From Tubulanus polymorphus (Eukaryota > Nemertea > Palaeonemertea > Tubulaniformes > Tubulanidae), in the NCBI RefSeq assembly GCF_964204645.1, contig NC_134029.1:9352850-9416849 (forward strand): a DNA stretch of 64,000 bases, written 5' to 3'. Made by a program: the position numbers and the translations under genes. The notes beneath the pieces are model-generated. The model did not search any database. It had not been told where the DNA came from and saw nothing but the letters and a program-made list of their open reading frames with translations. Shown one piece after another: positions 11,601-21,800 of this stretch; position 1 is the first letter of the stretch; each line of letters starts with the position of its first letter.

Positions 11601-14600
11601 ATAATTATACTAGTTTATGAGACGGATATAACGAACCCTGTACATTACCACAGATACAGTGTCCTCGGCGAGACGCTTATCCTTATTGCCTCTCTACACC
11701 CAGGAGTAAATGGGTACCTGGCCTGATAGATGACTCCTGGATCCAGTTCCACAGTTGTGAGTTAGAGTTAACTCTGAGTTAAAATTAGTTCATTCTCAAT
11801 GAGTTAACTCAGAGTCAAATCTAAACTCACAACTGTGGAACCGGGTCCTGAGCGCTAGTAAGCTGCTCAGTGTTAATATTTCTTCCCGGGAGAGATGACT
11901 GATACATGAAACAGTATTAAATGGCTGGGTTAATAATACTTAAAAATGTCAAGCGCGCTGAGTCTGAACAGCTTCACTGGATTTAGCTCCACCCAGTCGA
12001 TCAGGTAAACTACCGATTACCGATGGGGTATAGACGTTTGCTTGTTTTTGCATTACATGGTTAGAACAACAAAAATGAGAAAAATCTTTAAATCATGTGA
12101 TTGGTTACTTATTTTCTACAAAAATAAATGGAAGTGGTTAGCCTATTTAGCCGGATCCGGTTACGGACTTAGGCCTATAAAAGATATTTTGCCGGATCCA
12201 TATATTATATAACAATAAAATCATTTTATTTGGTTTAGGGTTAGGGTTTTGATAGGGATAGTGTTAAGAGGGTGAGAAGAGGGTCCAGAGGGTTCCGTTT
12301 CACAACTAGGGATAGGGTTAGGGTAAGGTGAGGCTATGTGTAGTTAAAACCTACGGGTGGCACCCCTCTGCGCATGCGCGGAGTGTAAATCAGCCAATTA
12401 GAGATGATATCTGGCAAAATAGCCTTTAGAAGTCGGTGACCGGATCCGGCTAAATAACCATTTCCATAATAAATATCGTTTTCTCCACAAAAATAAGTCA
12501 GTAACCTTAGACGAGAAGATACACAATATCCGTGTATGATGATGACGAGAGAAATCCCACAATAACGAAGCCAAGATTGAAAAATTCTATATCAGAATGA
12601 TTGTATTTTAGGAGCAACGTTTCGGCTAACAACTGTTAGCCATCATCAGGCGTACTGAGCCGAAACGTCATCAGCCGAAACATCGCTGCTCAAATACAAT
12701 CATTCTGATATAGAATTTTTCAATCTTGGCTTCTTCGTTTTTGTGCCTGTGGGATATCTCTCGAAGTCAGTAACCTGTCTGTGGTTTAATTTCACGATCG
12801 GATATTTTCACAAACCACATTGGTATAAGCCCATCCGATAATAAAAAGCTTACCACCAACGATTAGCTAACTAATTTTAAACGAAGTGGCTACTCGTACG
12901 GACCCGTACGAATAATTCCGTAGGCTATTCGTACTATATAAGGCTCATTATAGGGGGAAAAAAAGCTTAACACTTTTTTCATATTACTGTAATATAAGTA
13001 ATTCAAGTAATATTAAATGCGAATGAAATTTTTTCAGTAGAAAAGTATTGTATTTTAATCTTATATAGTGTGGTGTGACAGTAATGTAGTATTGTCCAGT
13101 AATATGAAGTAATAAGACGTAACGCATAGTAATCCATAGTAATATGAAGTAATAAGACGTAATGGATAGTAATCTATAGTAATATGAAGTAATAAGACGT
13201 AACGCATAGTAATGTATAGTAATATGAAGTAATAAGATGTAATGGATAGTAATCTATAGTAATATGAAGTAATAAGATGTAACGCATAGTAATCTATAGT
13301 AATATGAAGTAATAAGACGTAACGCATAGTAATCTATAGTAATATGAAGTAATAAGATGTAATGGATAGTAATCTATAGTAATATGAAGTAATAAGATGT
13401 AATGGATAGTAATCTATAGTAATATGAAGTATTAAGACGTAACCCATAGTAATCTATAGTAATATGAAGTAATAACATGTAATGGATAGTAATCTATAGT
13501 AATATGAAGTAATAAGACGTAACGCATAGTAATCTATAGTAATATGAAGTAATTACATGTAATGGATAGTAATCTATAGTAATATGAAGTAATAAGACGT
13601 AACGCATAGTAATCTATAGTAATATGAAGTAATAAGACGTAACCCATAGTAATCTATAGTAATATGAAGTAATAACATGTAATGGATAGTAATCTATAGC
13701 AATATGAAGTAATAAGACGTAACGCATAGTAATCTATAGTAATATGAAGTAATTACATGTAATGGATAGTAATCTATAGTAATATGAAGTAATAAGACGT
13801 AACCCATAGTAATCTATAGTAATATGAAGTAATAACATGTAATGGATAGTAATCTATAGTAATATGAAGTAATAAGATGTAATGGATAGTAATCTATAGT
13901 AATATGAAGTATTAAGACGTAATCCATAGTAATCTATAGTAATATGAAGTAATAAGATGTAATGGATAGTAATCTATAGTAATATGAAGTAATAAGACGT
14001 AACGCATAGTAATCTATAGTAATATGAAGTAATTACATGTAATGGATAGTAATCTATAGTAATATGAAGTAATAAGACGTAACGCATAGTAATCTATAGT
14101 AATATGAAGTAATAAGACGTAACCCATAGTAATCTATAGTAATATGAAGTAATAACATGTAATGGATAGTAATCTATAGTAATATGAAGTAATAAGACGT
14201 AACGCATAGTAATCTATAGTAATATGAAGTAATTACATGTAATGGATAGTAATCTATAGTAATATGAAGTAATAAGACGTAACCCATAGTAATATTGAGC
14301 CCTATAGGCCTATTGAGCCTCAGGTGATTCGTACGCACCCGTCGGCTAAAACTCTGGAATTATGTGTACTGGAAGGTATAGGGTTAGGGTAAGGTGAGGC
14401 AATATGTAGTTAAAACATTCGACCGACTGTCAGCGAGCTCGGTGGTCTAGTGGAATGATGCTGCGCTAGTAATTTACTAGCCCGGGTTCGAGTCTCGCTC
14501 GATCCGCTATTTTTTCTAACTATTCTCCACACTTTTCTTGAATTTTCTAAGTCGTGCACCTCTGTACCGTACGAATAGCCTCCAGAGTAATCCGTACGGG

Positions 14601-14722
14601 TCCGTACGAGTAGCCACAGCGAATTTTAAAATAAGGCCCAGCTTACCACTTTTTCCAACACCTCCGTCGCCCATAATCACGATTTTATAAACCCTTGGCG
14701 AAGATCCTTGTTGCGAGCTCAT
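8693..14722 (-). CDS. RIT1: Rit/Ric-like Ras-family GTPase, complete in five exons
   Basis: Coding exons on the minus strand are 14722-14647, 10964-10908, 10642-10569, 9961-9767 and 8962-8693. All junctions are GT-AG in phase, giving 672 nt and 223 residues. The start ATG at 14722 follows an in-frame TGA upstream. Motifs in order: P-loop GDGGVGKS (18-25), effector HDPTIEDAY (40-48, the Rit signature), DTAGQPEF (65-72), [14 protein letters not shown] and ETSA. The C terminus is basic and Ser/Pro-rich, ending SPKHESKT without a CAAX cysteine, as in Rit proteins, which attach to the membrane by a basic tail. Known Rit proteins signal to MAPK and p38 pathways at the plasma membrane. DTAGQP with proline at the sixth position is unusual. 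The acceptor of the last exon, ending ATTGAAG, is purine-rich and is the weakest junction. Length matches human RIT1 (219). Confidence 0.9.
9337..9624. mobile_element. piggyBac-type MITE with three internal palindromes
   Basis: This 288-bp element lies in intron 4 of the Rit-like gene and is flanked by TTAA at 9333-9336 and 9625-9628. The ends ACCTTTCAGTGCG and GCACTGAAAGGG are inverted copies of a CCCTTTCAGTGC-type piggyBac terminus. It carries three near-identical 19-bp palindromes, TACACCGCAATGCGGTGTA at 9352-9370, TACACCGCACTGCGGTGTA at 9395-9413 and TACACCGCGCTGCAGTGTA at 9497-9515. Confidence 0.75.
11055..11433. mobile_element. TIR element with GGGGGCCGGGAAA ends
   Basis: The ends GGGGGCCGGGAAACGAAAAT and, on the complement, GGGGGCCGGGAAATGAAAAT match over 25 bp with one difference. 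The 379-bp body lies in intron 1 of the Rit-like gene and has no credible coding frame. The superfamily is not determined; no unambiguous target duplication is seen. Confidence 0.7.
11739..11848. mobile_element. Hairpin MITE (CCAGTTCCACAGTTGTGAG ends)
   Basis: Two arms of about 45 bp, starting GGATCCAGTTCCACAG and ending CTGTGGAACCGGGTCC, are inverted copies with few mismatches. The whole could fold into one long hairpin. Diverged relatives occur near 2473 and 5801. It lies in intron 1 of the Rit-like gene. Confidence 0.6.
12144..12456. mobile_element. TIR element containing telomere-like repeats
   Basis: The termini TATTTAGCCGGATCCGGTTA and, on the complement, TATTTAGCCGGATCCGGTCA are about 25-bp inverted repeats. 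Inside are short TTAGGG runs at about 12233-12247 and GGGATAGGGTTAGGGTAAGG near 12310. The second block is also found near 14378, inside the neighbouring satellite element, which suggests related elements. Confidence 0.6.
12546..12763. repeat. 218-bp near-palindrome
   Basis: The left arm from CGAGAGAAATCCCAC through GATTGTATTTT and the right arm from AAATACAATC through GGGATATCTCTCG are inverted copies over roughly 60 bp each, with a shared inner pair AACGTTTCGGCT/AGCCGAAAC. The transcript would form a long double-stranded stem inside intron 1 of the Rit-like gene. Confidence 0.7.
13101..14294. repeat. 40-bp minisatellite, 30 units, with a 480-bp higher-order duplication
   Basis: Unit structure is AATATGAAGT AATAAGACGT / AACGCATAGT AATCTATAGT, with variation concentrated in the second and third ten-mers. 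Thirty units run head to tail with no length change. The order of unit variants in units 8-18 (from 13381) is repeated in units 20-30 (from 13861), so a block of 12 units (480 bp) has been duplicated recently. Confidence 0.92.
14432..14515 (+). ncRNA. tRNA-derived sequence with Pol III boxes and terminator (SINE head or tRNA pseudogene)
   Basis: The A-box TGGTCTAGTGG at 14443-14453 and B-box GGTTCGAGTCT at 14485-14495 match the consensus of tRNA promoters. A 5-bp anticodon-like stem GCTAG/CTAGC closes a 7-nt loop (14470-14476) that lacks the usual T33. There is no variable arm and the acceptor stem pairs poorly, so a functional tRNA is unlikely. A run of six T follows at 14510-14515 and could stop Pol III. 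It lies inside the satellite-bearing element. Confidence 0.45.
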
Positions 14723-16278
14723 GGTTTTCTTCTTCTCCACAAACCAAGGAGATCAACTCATCTTTGTCCGTCGGGTCAGTGGGACCTATAGCATAGTCAA
14801 AATAATCTAAATTTGGATGTTGAACTTGCGACGAACTCTTTTTATAATGCACGTACTCTTCTTGTCAATTGGTTCTATTCCTATACCTACATGCAGTTAT
14901 TGAACACAAAATCCTCAATTCGAGTGGGTTCATTTACGTTGAATAAGATACGATATCACCAATCTGAATATAAAAACCCAATTCATATAAAAATTATCTT
15001 AATTCATTGAGAAAAATTTATACATTTTGTAGAATAAAATCTAGATTTTGATAGTAGTGTTTATCAATGTAGCCAATGAAATCTAACCATAATAGAGCAC
15101 CGAACGAACAGAAACGTTTTCCTGAAACGACGAATCAGAAACTACAGTTCTCTGTATTAATGGTGGCGATAATGATAATCTACTTATCATCAGATAAAAA
15201 TTGTACATGCGTTTCGTAGTATGATGTGAGCTGAAACTGAATTTGAAGTGAAGCCATTGTCTTTACTTAGTGCCTTGAACTTGGAACTTATATTTATTTC
15301 GCCGTATATAAAATTTATACATAGGCCCTAGCCCTAGGTTAAGACATGCAATAAATTGACAGAACAAAACATCGAAGAATGATATTTAATAAACGCCCAA
15401 GTGTTCTCTGGGACTCGAACCCGCACCGCGCGACTGCATCCGCCAATAAAAAAACTACGATTAATGGCTTACTACTGCACTCACACAGCAGATTTGAAAA
15501 CTTGAACGCATGGTGCGTCACGGATCACTGGCTGGGTCAGTATGTGGACTGGTGTGGAAAGGTGATCGATGACGCATTACTAAACCGTATTGAGTTAACT
15601 TCATTTGTTCAGATTTAATCACCGCAAAGTTGTTGTTCCACCCGCTTGAAATTGAATTCTGGTGAAACTGAAAACCAACTTGGCTCAGTGAGTGGGTGTT
15701 TGCTGCGCTGTTTGTTGTGTGTTGAAAATCTAATTCAGTCTCTCAGCAAAAAAGGAAAACTGTCTGAGACTGAGTAGGTCATGGTGGCCCATATGCAATT
15801 GCAAGGGTGGATTTAGGGGGGGGGGGGTGGACCTGGTGGACAAGTCCACCCTTTTCATTTCAAAATTCTAATAATGTGCCCTCCAGACAGTCAGGAAATT
15901 TATTTTTGTAGGCCTATAGCCTAGAAGATATTCTACTTGTACAAAAATGAATCCAAATGGGCTCTGATATGAGCCAGAAATGCCCCGCTCAGTCCTAGAA
16001 TTTCTGTAGGAGGGCCACGAGCCCTCACCATTGTTGCCCTTTCATCCCTCGAATTGCCAAATCTGCCCTTTTTAAATTAAGTTCCCATTCCAATTCCCAT
16101 ATCAGTTGCCCTCTTGAATTTTTGAAAATGTGTATCTCATTCAAGAAACTAAACTCTAACATTTAAAAAAAGAAATTAGGTTAGGCTATAACTTATAGGG
16201 GCCTAAGAAAAACATGCAATGTTTTTACACGTGAAGAAATAAGTGTAAAAAAGTCGTTCATTGCACTAAAAGGGCTTT

Positions 16279-17089
16279 GGGCCACACCAAAAAAAATCCT
16301 GTTTCTCGGGTGGGGCAGGGGCGTTGGAAATGCCGATTTTGGACAGGCTCTAAATATTGCTGCGGCGAATTTACTTAATTTCTTCAAAAACGTGGTATTC
16401 AAAGAAAAAAAAAGCGTCAGTTAGTAAATAATTGCTGCGGCTGTCGCTGCTGCGGTCGCTGCAATTCCAACGCCACTGTGGGGCAATCACCAAAATGCGT
16501 AGGTAGGGAATTTTTAATCTTTTTATAGAAAAAATATTTTGGGTACACTATTGAGAATAGGTTGCGTAAATACTTTTTAATGGACCAAATTTTTAGTCAG
16601 GAATATGATGAACAGCTAGTAGACCACAACAATGAAAGGAAATCGAGGTGTTTTTACAATCAATTAGCTATAGAAAAAACTATATTTTGAACATATTTCG
16701 AGATGCATATTTCACGGAATTCTCGGAATTTTACAATCCAAGGTTGCCATCAATGTCCGATTAGCAAAGTTGTCTGAGCAGCATGGCTGCACCATTTCCA
16801 GAATCAATTTGTCAATTCCAATGTAATAAAATATTTTGTAGGCCTATGATATCACTGATCTCAGTGCCGACATCACGATTTGATTAAAAGAAAGAAATAT
16901 CTACCAGAATGGAGAGTTTGGTAGTCGATCAGCCACATATGTATTTTTGAAAAAAGTTATTTCACCCAAAATTTTGAAAAAGGGTCGGTAGGCAAATATA
17001 TTGCATTCTGATTCTGAAAATGATTACTTGGAACGACGAAATATCGGGTCGGTAGGGCCCGAGAAACAGGGTTTTCTTTTGGTGTGGCC
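16279..17089. mobile_element. TIR element with GGCCACACCAAAA ends
   Basis: The left end GGCCACACCAAAAAAAATCC and the complement of the right end, GGCCACACCAAAAGAAAACC, continue together through CTGTTTCTCGGG, giving about 32 bp of inverted repeat. The 810-bp body has no credible coding frame and hosts a second, nested element at 16316-16478. Confidence 0.65.
16316..16478. mobile_element. Nested hAT-like MITE (CAGGGGCGTTGGAA ends)
   Basis: The termini CAGGGGCGTTGGAA and TTCCAACGCCACTG are inverted copies. TGGGGC lies at both junctions (16312-16316 overlapping the left tip, 16479-16484 on the right), which looks like a duplicated target. The body contains GCTGCGG/GCTGC repeats. It sits inside the larger element at 16279-17089. 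Confidence 0.6.
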
Positions 17090-18132
17090 TTAGCCTAAGT
17101 TTTCCAGCATTCTAGGGGAACTGCTGGCACCAAATATTCATTTTAAATTTGTTACTTTGGTAGGAATCATGGATGTTTCTTGAAAATGTATGTTTAAAAG
17201 GATTTACTTGATTAAATAGACTGAGTTATTGTTGGCCTAGGCCTAGACATGATTTTATATTGGAGATGACCCAAACAAGCAATTCTAAGTCTTGTTATTC
17301 TTTTAACCTAATTCTGTTTTCGCTGTGAATAAACTCAAAAATATAACGTTCACAATTAAAGAACCCATACCATTCTGCAATTTGACGCAGTTCCCCAGAT
17401 AAGAGCAAATTGGATGTTATTGGCCTATGTTGAAATATGATATCCGGGTTAGTTTGCAAAATTTGGCACTATTTACCACGGCGCGCAACCCCTGCACACT
17501 AAGACGATTTGGCCACTCATTCCTCCTAGTGAACAAGGGGCTGAGAGGTGGTGCGCAACTGAATCAACCCCTGCTAATAGTCAGAATCCATAGCCGCATT
17601 TGGACGTACTTCAATGTTTATGTATTGTTTTTACCATTTTAGACTTCACTTTGCGATAAAGCGGTATGAGTGTCATGGGGTAAGAAGATGGAAAAACCCA
17701 AGATGAAAAATAAGATAAAGGAGGCTAACGATCTCTCATCGGTTTATTTAGGTAACTTGATTTTGTTGTTATCTGATATTTTTGATGTCTGGCACTTTTA
17801 GTGGCTGGTGTTGCCCCAGTTGATACTACCATCACGTTATATTGTAATTGGCAATAGAGCTATTATATAGTCGGCCATTGGTTAAAATTGACCAATGATA
17901 TGAAGCAGAGTTTGTTCACATTGCCAGCCAACCAGGAACTGTATCATTCCAATGGATACTTTGTAGTCGTTAATGAACATGTTAAGATGAAATCCAGCAT
18001 TGACGTATTGTACATTAGTGAGCCTAGCAGATTTCGGAATTTCGCTGGGTGCAGTAGCATTGCCATTTCTGGCAGACCCATGTAGCAAATGCACGTTTGT
18101 GACATTTGAGTGACAACAATAAATGTTTACAG

Positions 18133-18189
18133 TCACAAATATTCAATTACAAGAACCGCAACACTTGTTTGACATATTTTATGATTGTG
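18133..18189 (+). CDS. Candidate internal exon of the PAH-domain gene
   Basis: A 57-bp stretch is bounded by a TTTACAG acceptor and a GTAAGT donor. It reads TNIQLQEPQHLFDIFYDC in one open frame and ends in phase 1. If joined to the next exon at 18832 the codon becomes GAG and the frame is kept. This is inference from splice sites and phase only; no family match was recognised. Confidence 0.35.
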
Positions 18190-18225
18190 GTAAGTTTCAA
18201 GGCCATCGGTTTCTTAATATGTTCA

Positions 18226-18320
18226 CCAGGGGGCATTGAGTATTGAAATTTTAAGATTGTTGATTATTTCAAACCACTTCCCAAGTGGACATGATGTCTT
18301 TGGACCTCCCGTTTCAAAAT
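18226..18320 (-). mobile_element. 5'-end fragment of the Helentron-like repeat
   Basis: On the minus strand this reads GTCCACTTGGGAAGTGGTTT, then CAACAATCTTAAAATTTCAA and CAATGCCCCCTGGTGAA, matching the start of the repeats at 30225, 34225 and 36535. Only the 5' end and the beginning of one 154-bp unit remain. Confidence 0.6.
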
Positions 18321-18831
18321 ATTTTCTGCGTCCCCAGGCAAATGTATCCCTAGACCTTTGTTAGTGTTTATTCTCATATCAGTAATACCCATACCCTACA
18401 ACACCATGCGTTTGTTGGAATACCTTAATAGTCTGAAAGAGGTCCGCCTAAGAGCAGTATTTCTCATTGATGCATTTTCATATATAAGTTATTTTATCGA
18501 TTGAAAAACTTAAGTTTGATAAATTCCAATTTTTGACAAGTATCTTTCAAAACTAGCTATGAAAGGTCTATTTTTTCTAAGGAGATACCAAATAATTTTG
18601 GCTCTGGATTGTTTTCATTGAGTTATTCTGGGATGTAAATTTTGAAAATGTTATCATTTTTCTGAGCATCTGTCGCATCATTAGTTCAATGAATCAACAA
18701 TGGAAATGTTGTGACATTTTTTTTACTTCAGCCTTTTAACTTATTCTTTTAAGGTATATTGAATATTTTTATACAATAGCTTGTTAATTGGTGAATATAC
18801 CGACCTAAGTTAAATCTTATTTTAATTTAAG

Positions 18832-21800
18832 AGTACAGCGAAGTAACAAAGCTTTCGACGGCACCATTGACAACGTTATTGAATGTAATCAAGCTATCAT
18901 ACAAGGATACTCCTGAAGTGTATAGAATGTTACTAGCCATCCTTATGGAATATCAACCAACACAGGACAATATTCATAAAGAAAAGGTACCGGTATTCTT
19001 TAAATCTTTACTGTTCTTTTTTCTTCAATGTGATAGTAGCAGAAAAAGGGAGCACTAAGAAAGTTTTGAATTACAGTGCCCAGCTCTGCAGTGGTGGCAA
19101 GTGCTGGGAACTTGCTTAAAGGGGCATTTCGTTTTGAAATGACTGTTATAAAGAATGGCATTTGAATATGATAAGGGATATTTCTCCTAAAAGAATTTTC
19201 ACATTATATCGGAAATTGACTCTATCAAAGAACCAAAGAAAAGATTTTTCACTTGACACTAGATTGTAGGCTTAAATTCATATAATTATTCATATTAATT
19301 CAAAAAATATTTTTCCAGATTCAGAAACATATTAGGATATTGTTACAGAGAAAAGTCCAGCTGGCAAATAGTCTTATGTCCATGCTACCCGATAGATCAT
19401 CCATGACCATCAACAGCGGGTTTGTTTATCCACTGCAGTCGTTACCATCAAATTTACAGGCTGTAGTTATGCCAAAAACACTCAATAAGAGGTTAGTATG
19501 AAAACTGAAATCCTTCACATTCATTATAGTAACTATTGATTGATCTCTTTGTGCTCCCATTCAAATAGTTTAACATCAATTATATGCTTCTACGTACTAA
19601 AGGAGAAAGGTCAGAGATGCTTTAACCGATAACTTCTGTCATTGCTAGGATTCGAACCCAGAATGGAGACTGGTACATAAAAGACCAATATCTTAAACCA
19701 CTTGCACCTCTTTAGTTGTTGGCACATATGCAGAACTTTGGGTGAACAATCTCGTTTCACAACATTTTTCATAGCACAGATGAATATGAACTACAGTTGG
19801 ATTGTGACAACAAACTTTGAAATATTGATTAATCCAATGAGAAAATATGTTAGAATCCTGGAACTGGACATTGCAAACTATGAATATTATAAAGGCCTTC
19901 CACAATTTCCGGTCTTCTGAAGAATGTTGGAATAAAATTCTGCTGTACAGATTACTGCATTTAGTATATTATTCAACATTTTCAGAGGCATTCAGCTGAT
20001 AACTACTGGATCTGAAATCAAGCATCAACTGATCAAGCGATTAAAAACACATCATTCATCAGGAATTGCTCTTGAAAATGACACCAACTCTGATGGTAAT
20101 GCAAGAAAAGATGTTACTCACTTAAACGCCTCAGACTCTGATGTTCGGACTATGCCAGACGACAGCTCTGATTCTGGTGGTGTTCAAAATATCCCTGATG
20201 ATAACTCTAATCATGCGCAAGAAACTCTGCACTATTGCTCAGATGATATGCAAAATACTTCAGACCCTGGCTCCAACTCTGATGGTCTTCTAAATACTCC
20301 AGATAACTCCTCAAAGTTTGGTAGTAGGCCTATAGTTCGAGACAATGAATCGAATAATCGTCAAGCTATGCCATCCTCTTTGTACATCGTTATTCCGAAG
20401 AATGAAATAAAACTAACATTTCCGTACGAACTTGTATCTTCAAAGAAAGGCACCGTCCTGAACGAAAATTCGGCTGAAAATGAATCTCACGAGAATCGAC
20501 GCGATTTGTGCAGCGAAGAAGCTCAAACACTGGTTCTAGAAGGGAACGCTGCTTGTAAAGTTACGATTAACGCTGCCACAAAAGATGAGAAACCTTCAGG
20601 GCTGTCTTCAGCTTCGACGTATCATGGCCAGCGTAGCCCAGACGCGTTTGATTTTACCGTGGCGGACGTAAAAGAAAATTATTCTTCTGATGATGACCAT
20701 GACAAAGGAGGTGATTTGTTGATGAATTTAAGTGATGAGAAAATGCGCTGTGTATCCCCAATTCTTGATTTGAATCTAAAAGGCAATTATGACAATACGA
20801 TCGCCCCCTACCGTAAGAGTTCGACTCCTTTACTGTCGAGTTCGAAATCTGACTATTCCAAAAGTGACGATTATTGCACACAGGTGTCATCCGCTTCATC
20901 GCGACATTCATTTCCATACAAGCATTTGGTGACCTGTCGTAAAGTAGTGCATACTAGCGATTGCCACGACGGAAGCTCATCGGCAATCGACTCACTCAAA
21001 AAAATGGTCGAGTCGTCGATCAGTCGAATGCAAAACGAACAGCTACGACACACAATAAACAACACTGTGCAAATGATCAAAATATCAGACGTTATCGATT
21101 CAGCTTCGGGCGATAGTAGTTTTCCTGATCTCGCCACAATGAGGGGTGATAATGCGAGCGAATTTCATAACGTGAGCTCAGTAAGTTCCGAAAGTTCGGC
21201 AGATTCAAAATTTTTCGATCGTGATGAGCCTTTGTCTTGTATTGTCAATACGTCCGTCTCCGATCAGAAGTTTTACAGCGACGCAGCAGAGGATGTGACC
21301 AATCCCGATGCAAAGAAGCAGCCGTCATTGGGGCAAACTATCGATAAATTGAGTAAGATTTTGGCATCTAATACGGAGGCATATTCACACGCTAAACTGA
21401 ATGTGACGCTTAGTCAATCCATGGCACCGCAATCTTCGAATAACGGCTGCCATCTTTCGGAGAACTTCTCAACCAGACAGGTGCAGTGTAGCCAATCGTA
21501 TGTACCAGCTATCGGTTCCAAATGTGTACAACCAGTAATGGAAAATACAGCCAGACTACCAAGGCAAGTTCCGCCGACGCATTTCGCTTTTATGCAAGAC
21601 CATATTAATGACGTTAATTCAGCATATCAATGTAATTGGATGCCTGGGCGATCGTCTAGCTGTATGGACCTATCAGCGAGGCCGTTCGCTACAAATCCGT
21701 GTTTGCAAAATCAACAGATTCTATTGAGTAACTCGTGGCCAGGTTATCGTATAAACCCTGTGTATAATTTGGAACATGCCGCTCGGATAAACCACCGATC

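Larger units (their letters stand above)
12888..14623. mobile_element. TIR element carrying a 40-bp satellite array and a tRNA-like sequence
   Basis: The left end GTGGCTACTCGTACGGACCC followed by GTACG and the complement of the right end are inverted repeats over about 50 bp, with a small indel. The interior is almost entirely the 13101-14294 tandem array, followed by a TTAGGG-containing block and a tRNA-like sequence. The right end stops about 25 bp from the splice donor of exon 1 of the Rit-like gene. Tandem-repeat-bearing TIR elements are known in bivalves and other animals; this family assignment is inference. Confidence 0.65.
14723..18132. other. Intergenic DNA between the divergent Rit-like and PAH-domain genes
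   Basis: The left edge must contain the Rit-like promoter, and earlier exons of the PAH-domain gene probably lie in this stretch, but none is recognised. A minus-strand B-box-like GGGTTCGAGTCCC at about 15413-15425 has no A-box and was not called. A G-run of 13 lies near 15817. Two nested TIR elements occupy 16279-17089. Confidence 0.5.

Noticed and set aside
12233-12330. TTAGGG repeats as an interstitial telomere
   Set aside because: Only two to three units, and the same block occurs inside a repeat element near 14378, so it is better explained as part of a transposon family.
13061-13327. Open frame of 88 codons on the minus strand (Tyr/Leu/Ile repeats)
   Set aside because: It is the 40-bp satellite read in a stop-free frame; no coding evidence.
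13101-14294. CRISPR-like regular repeat
   Set aside because: Units are directly contiguous without unique spacers and the genome is eukaryotic; it is a satellite.
15400-15430. B-box-like GGGTTCGAGTCCC on the minus strand
   Set aside because: No A-box or cloverleaf at the right distance, so not called a tRNA or SINE.
20654-21137. Open frames antisense to the large exon of the PAH-domain gene
   Set aside because: Shadows of a long coding exon; no independent evidence.
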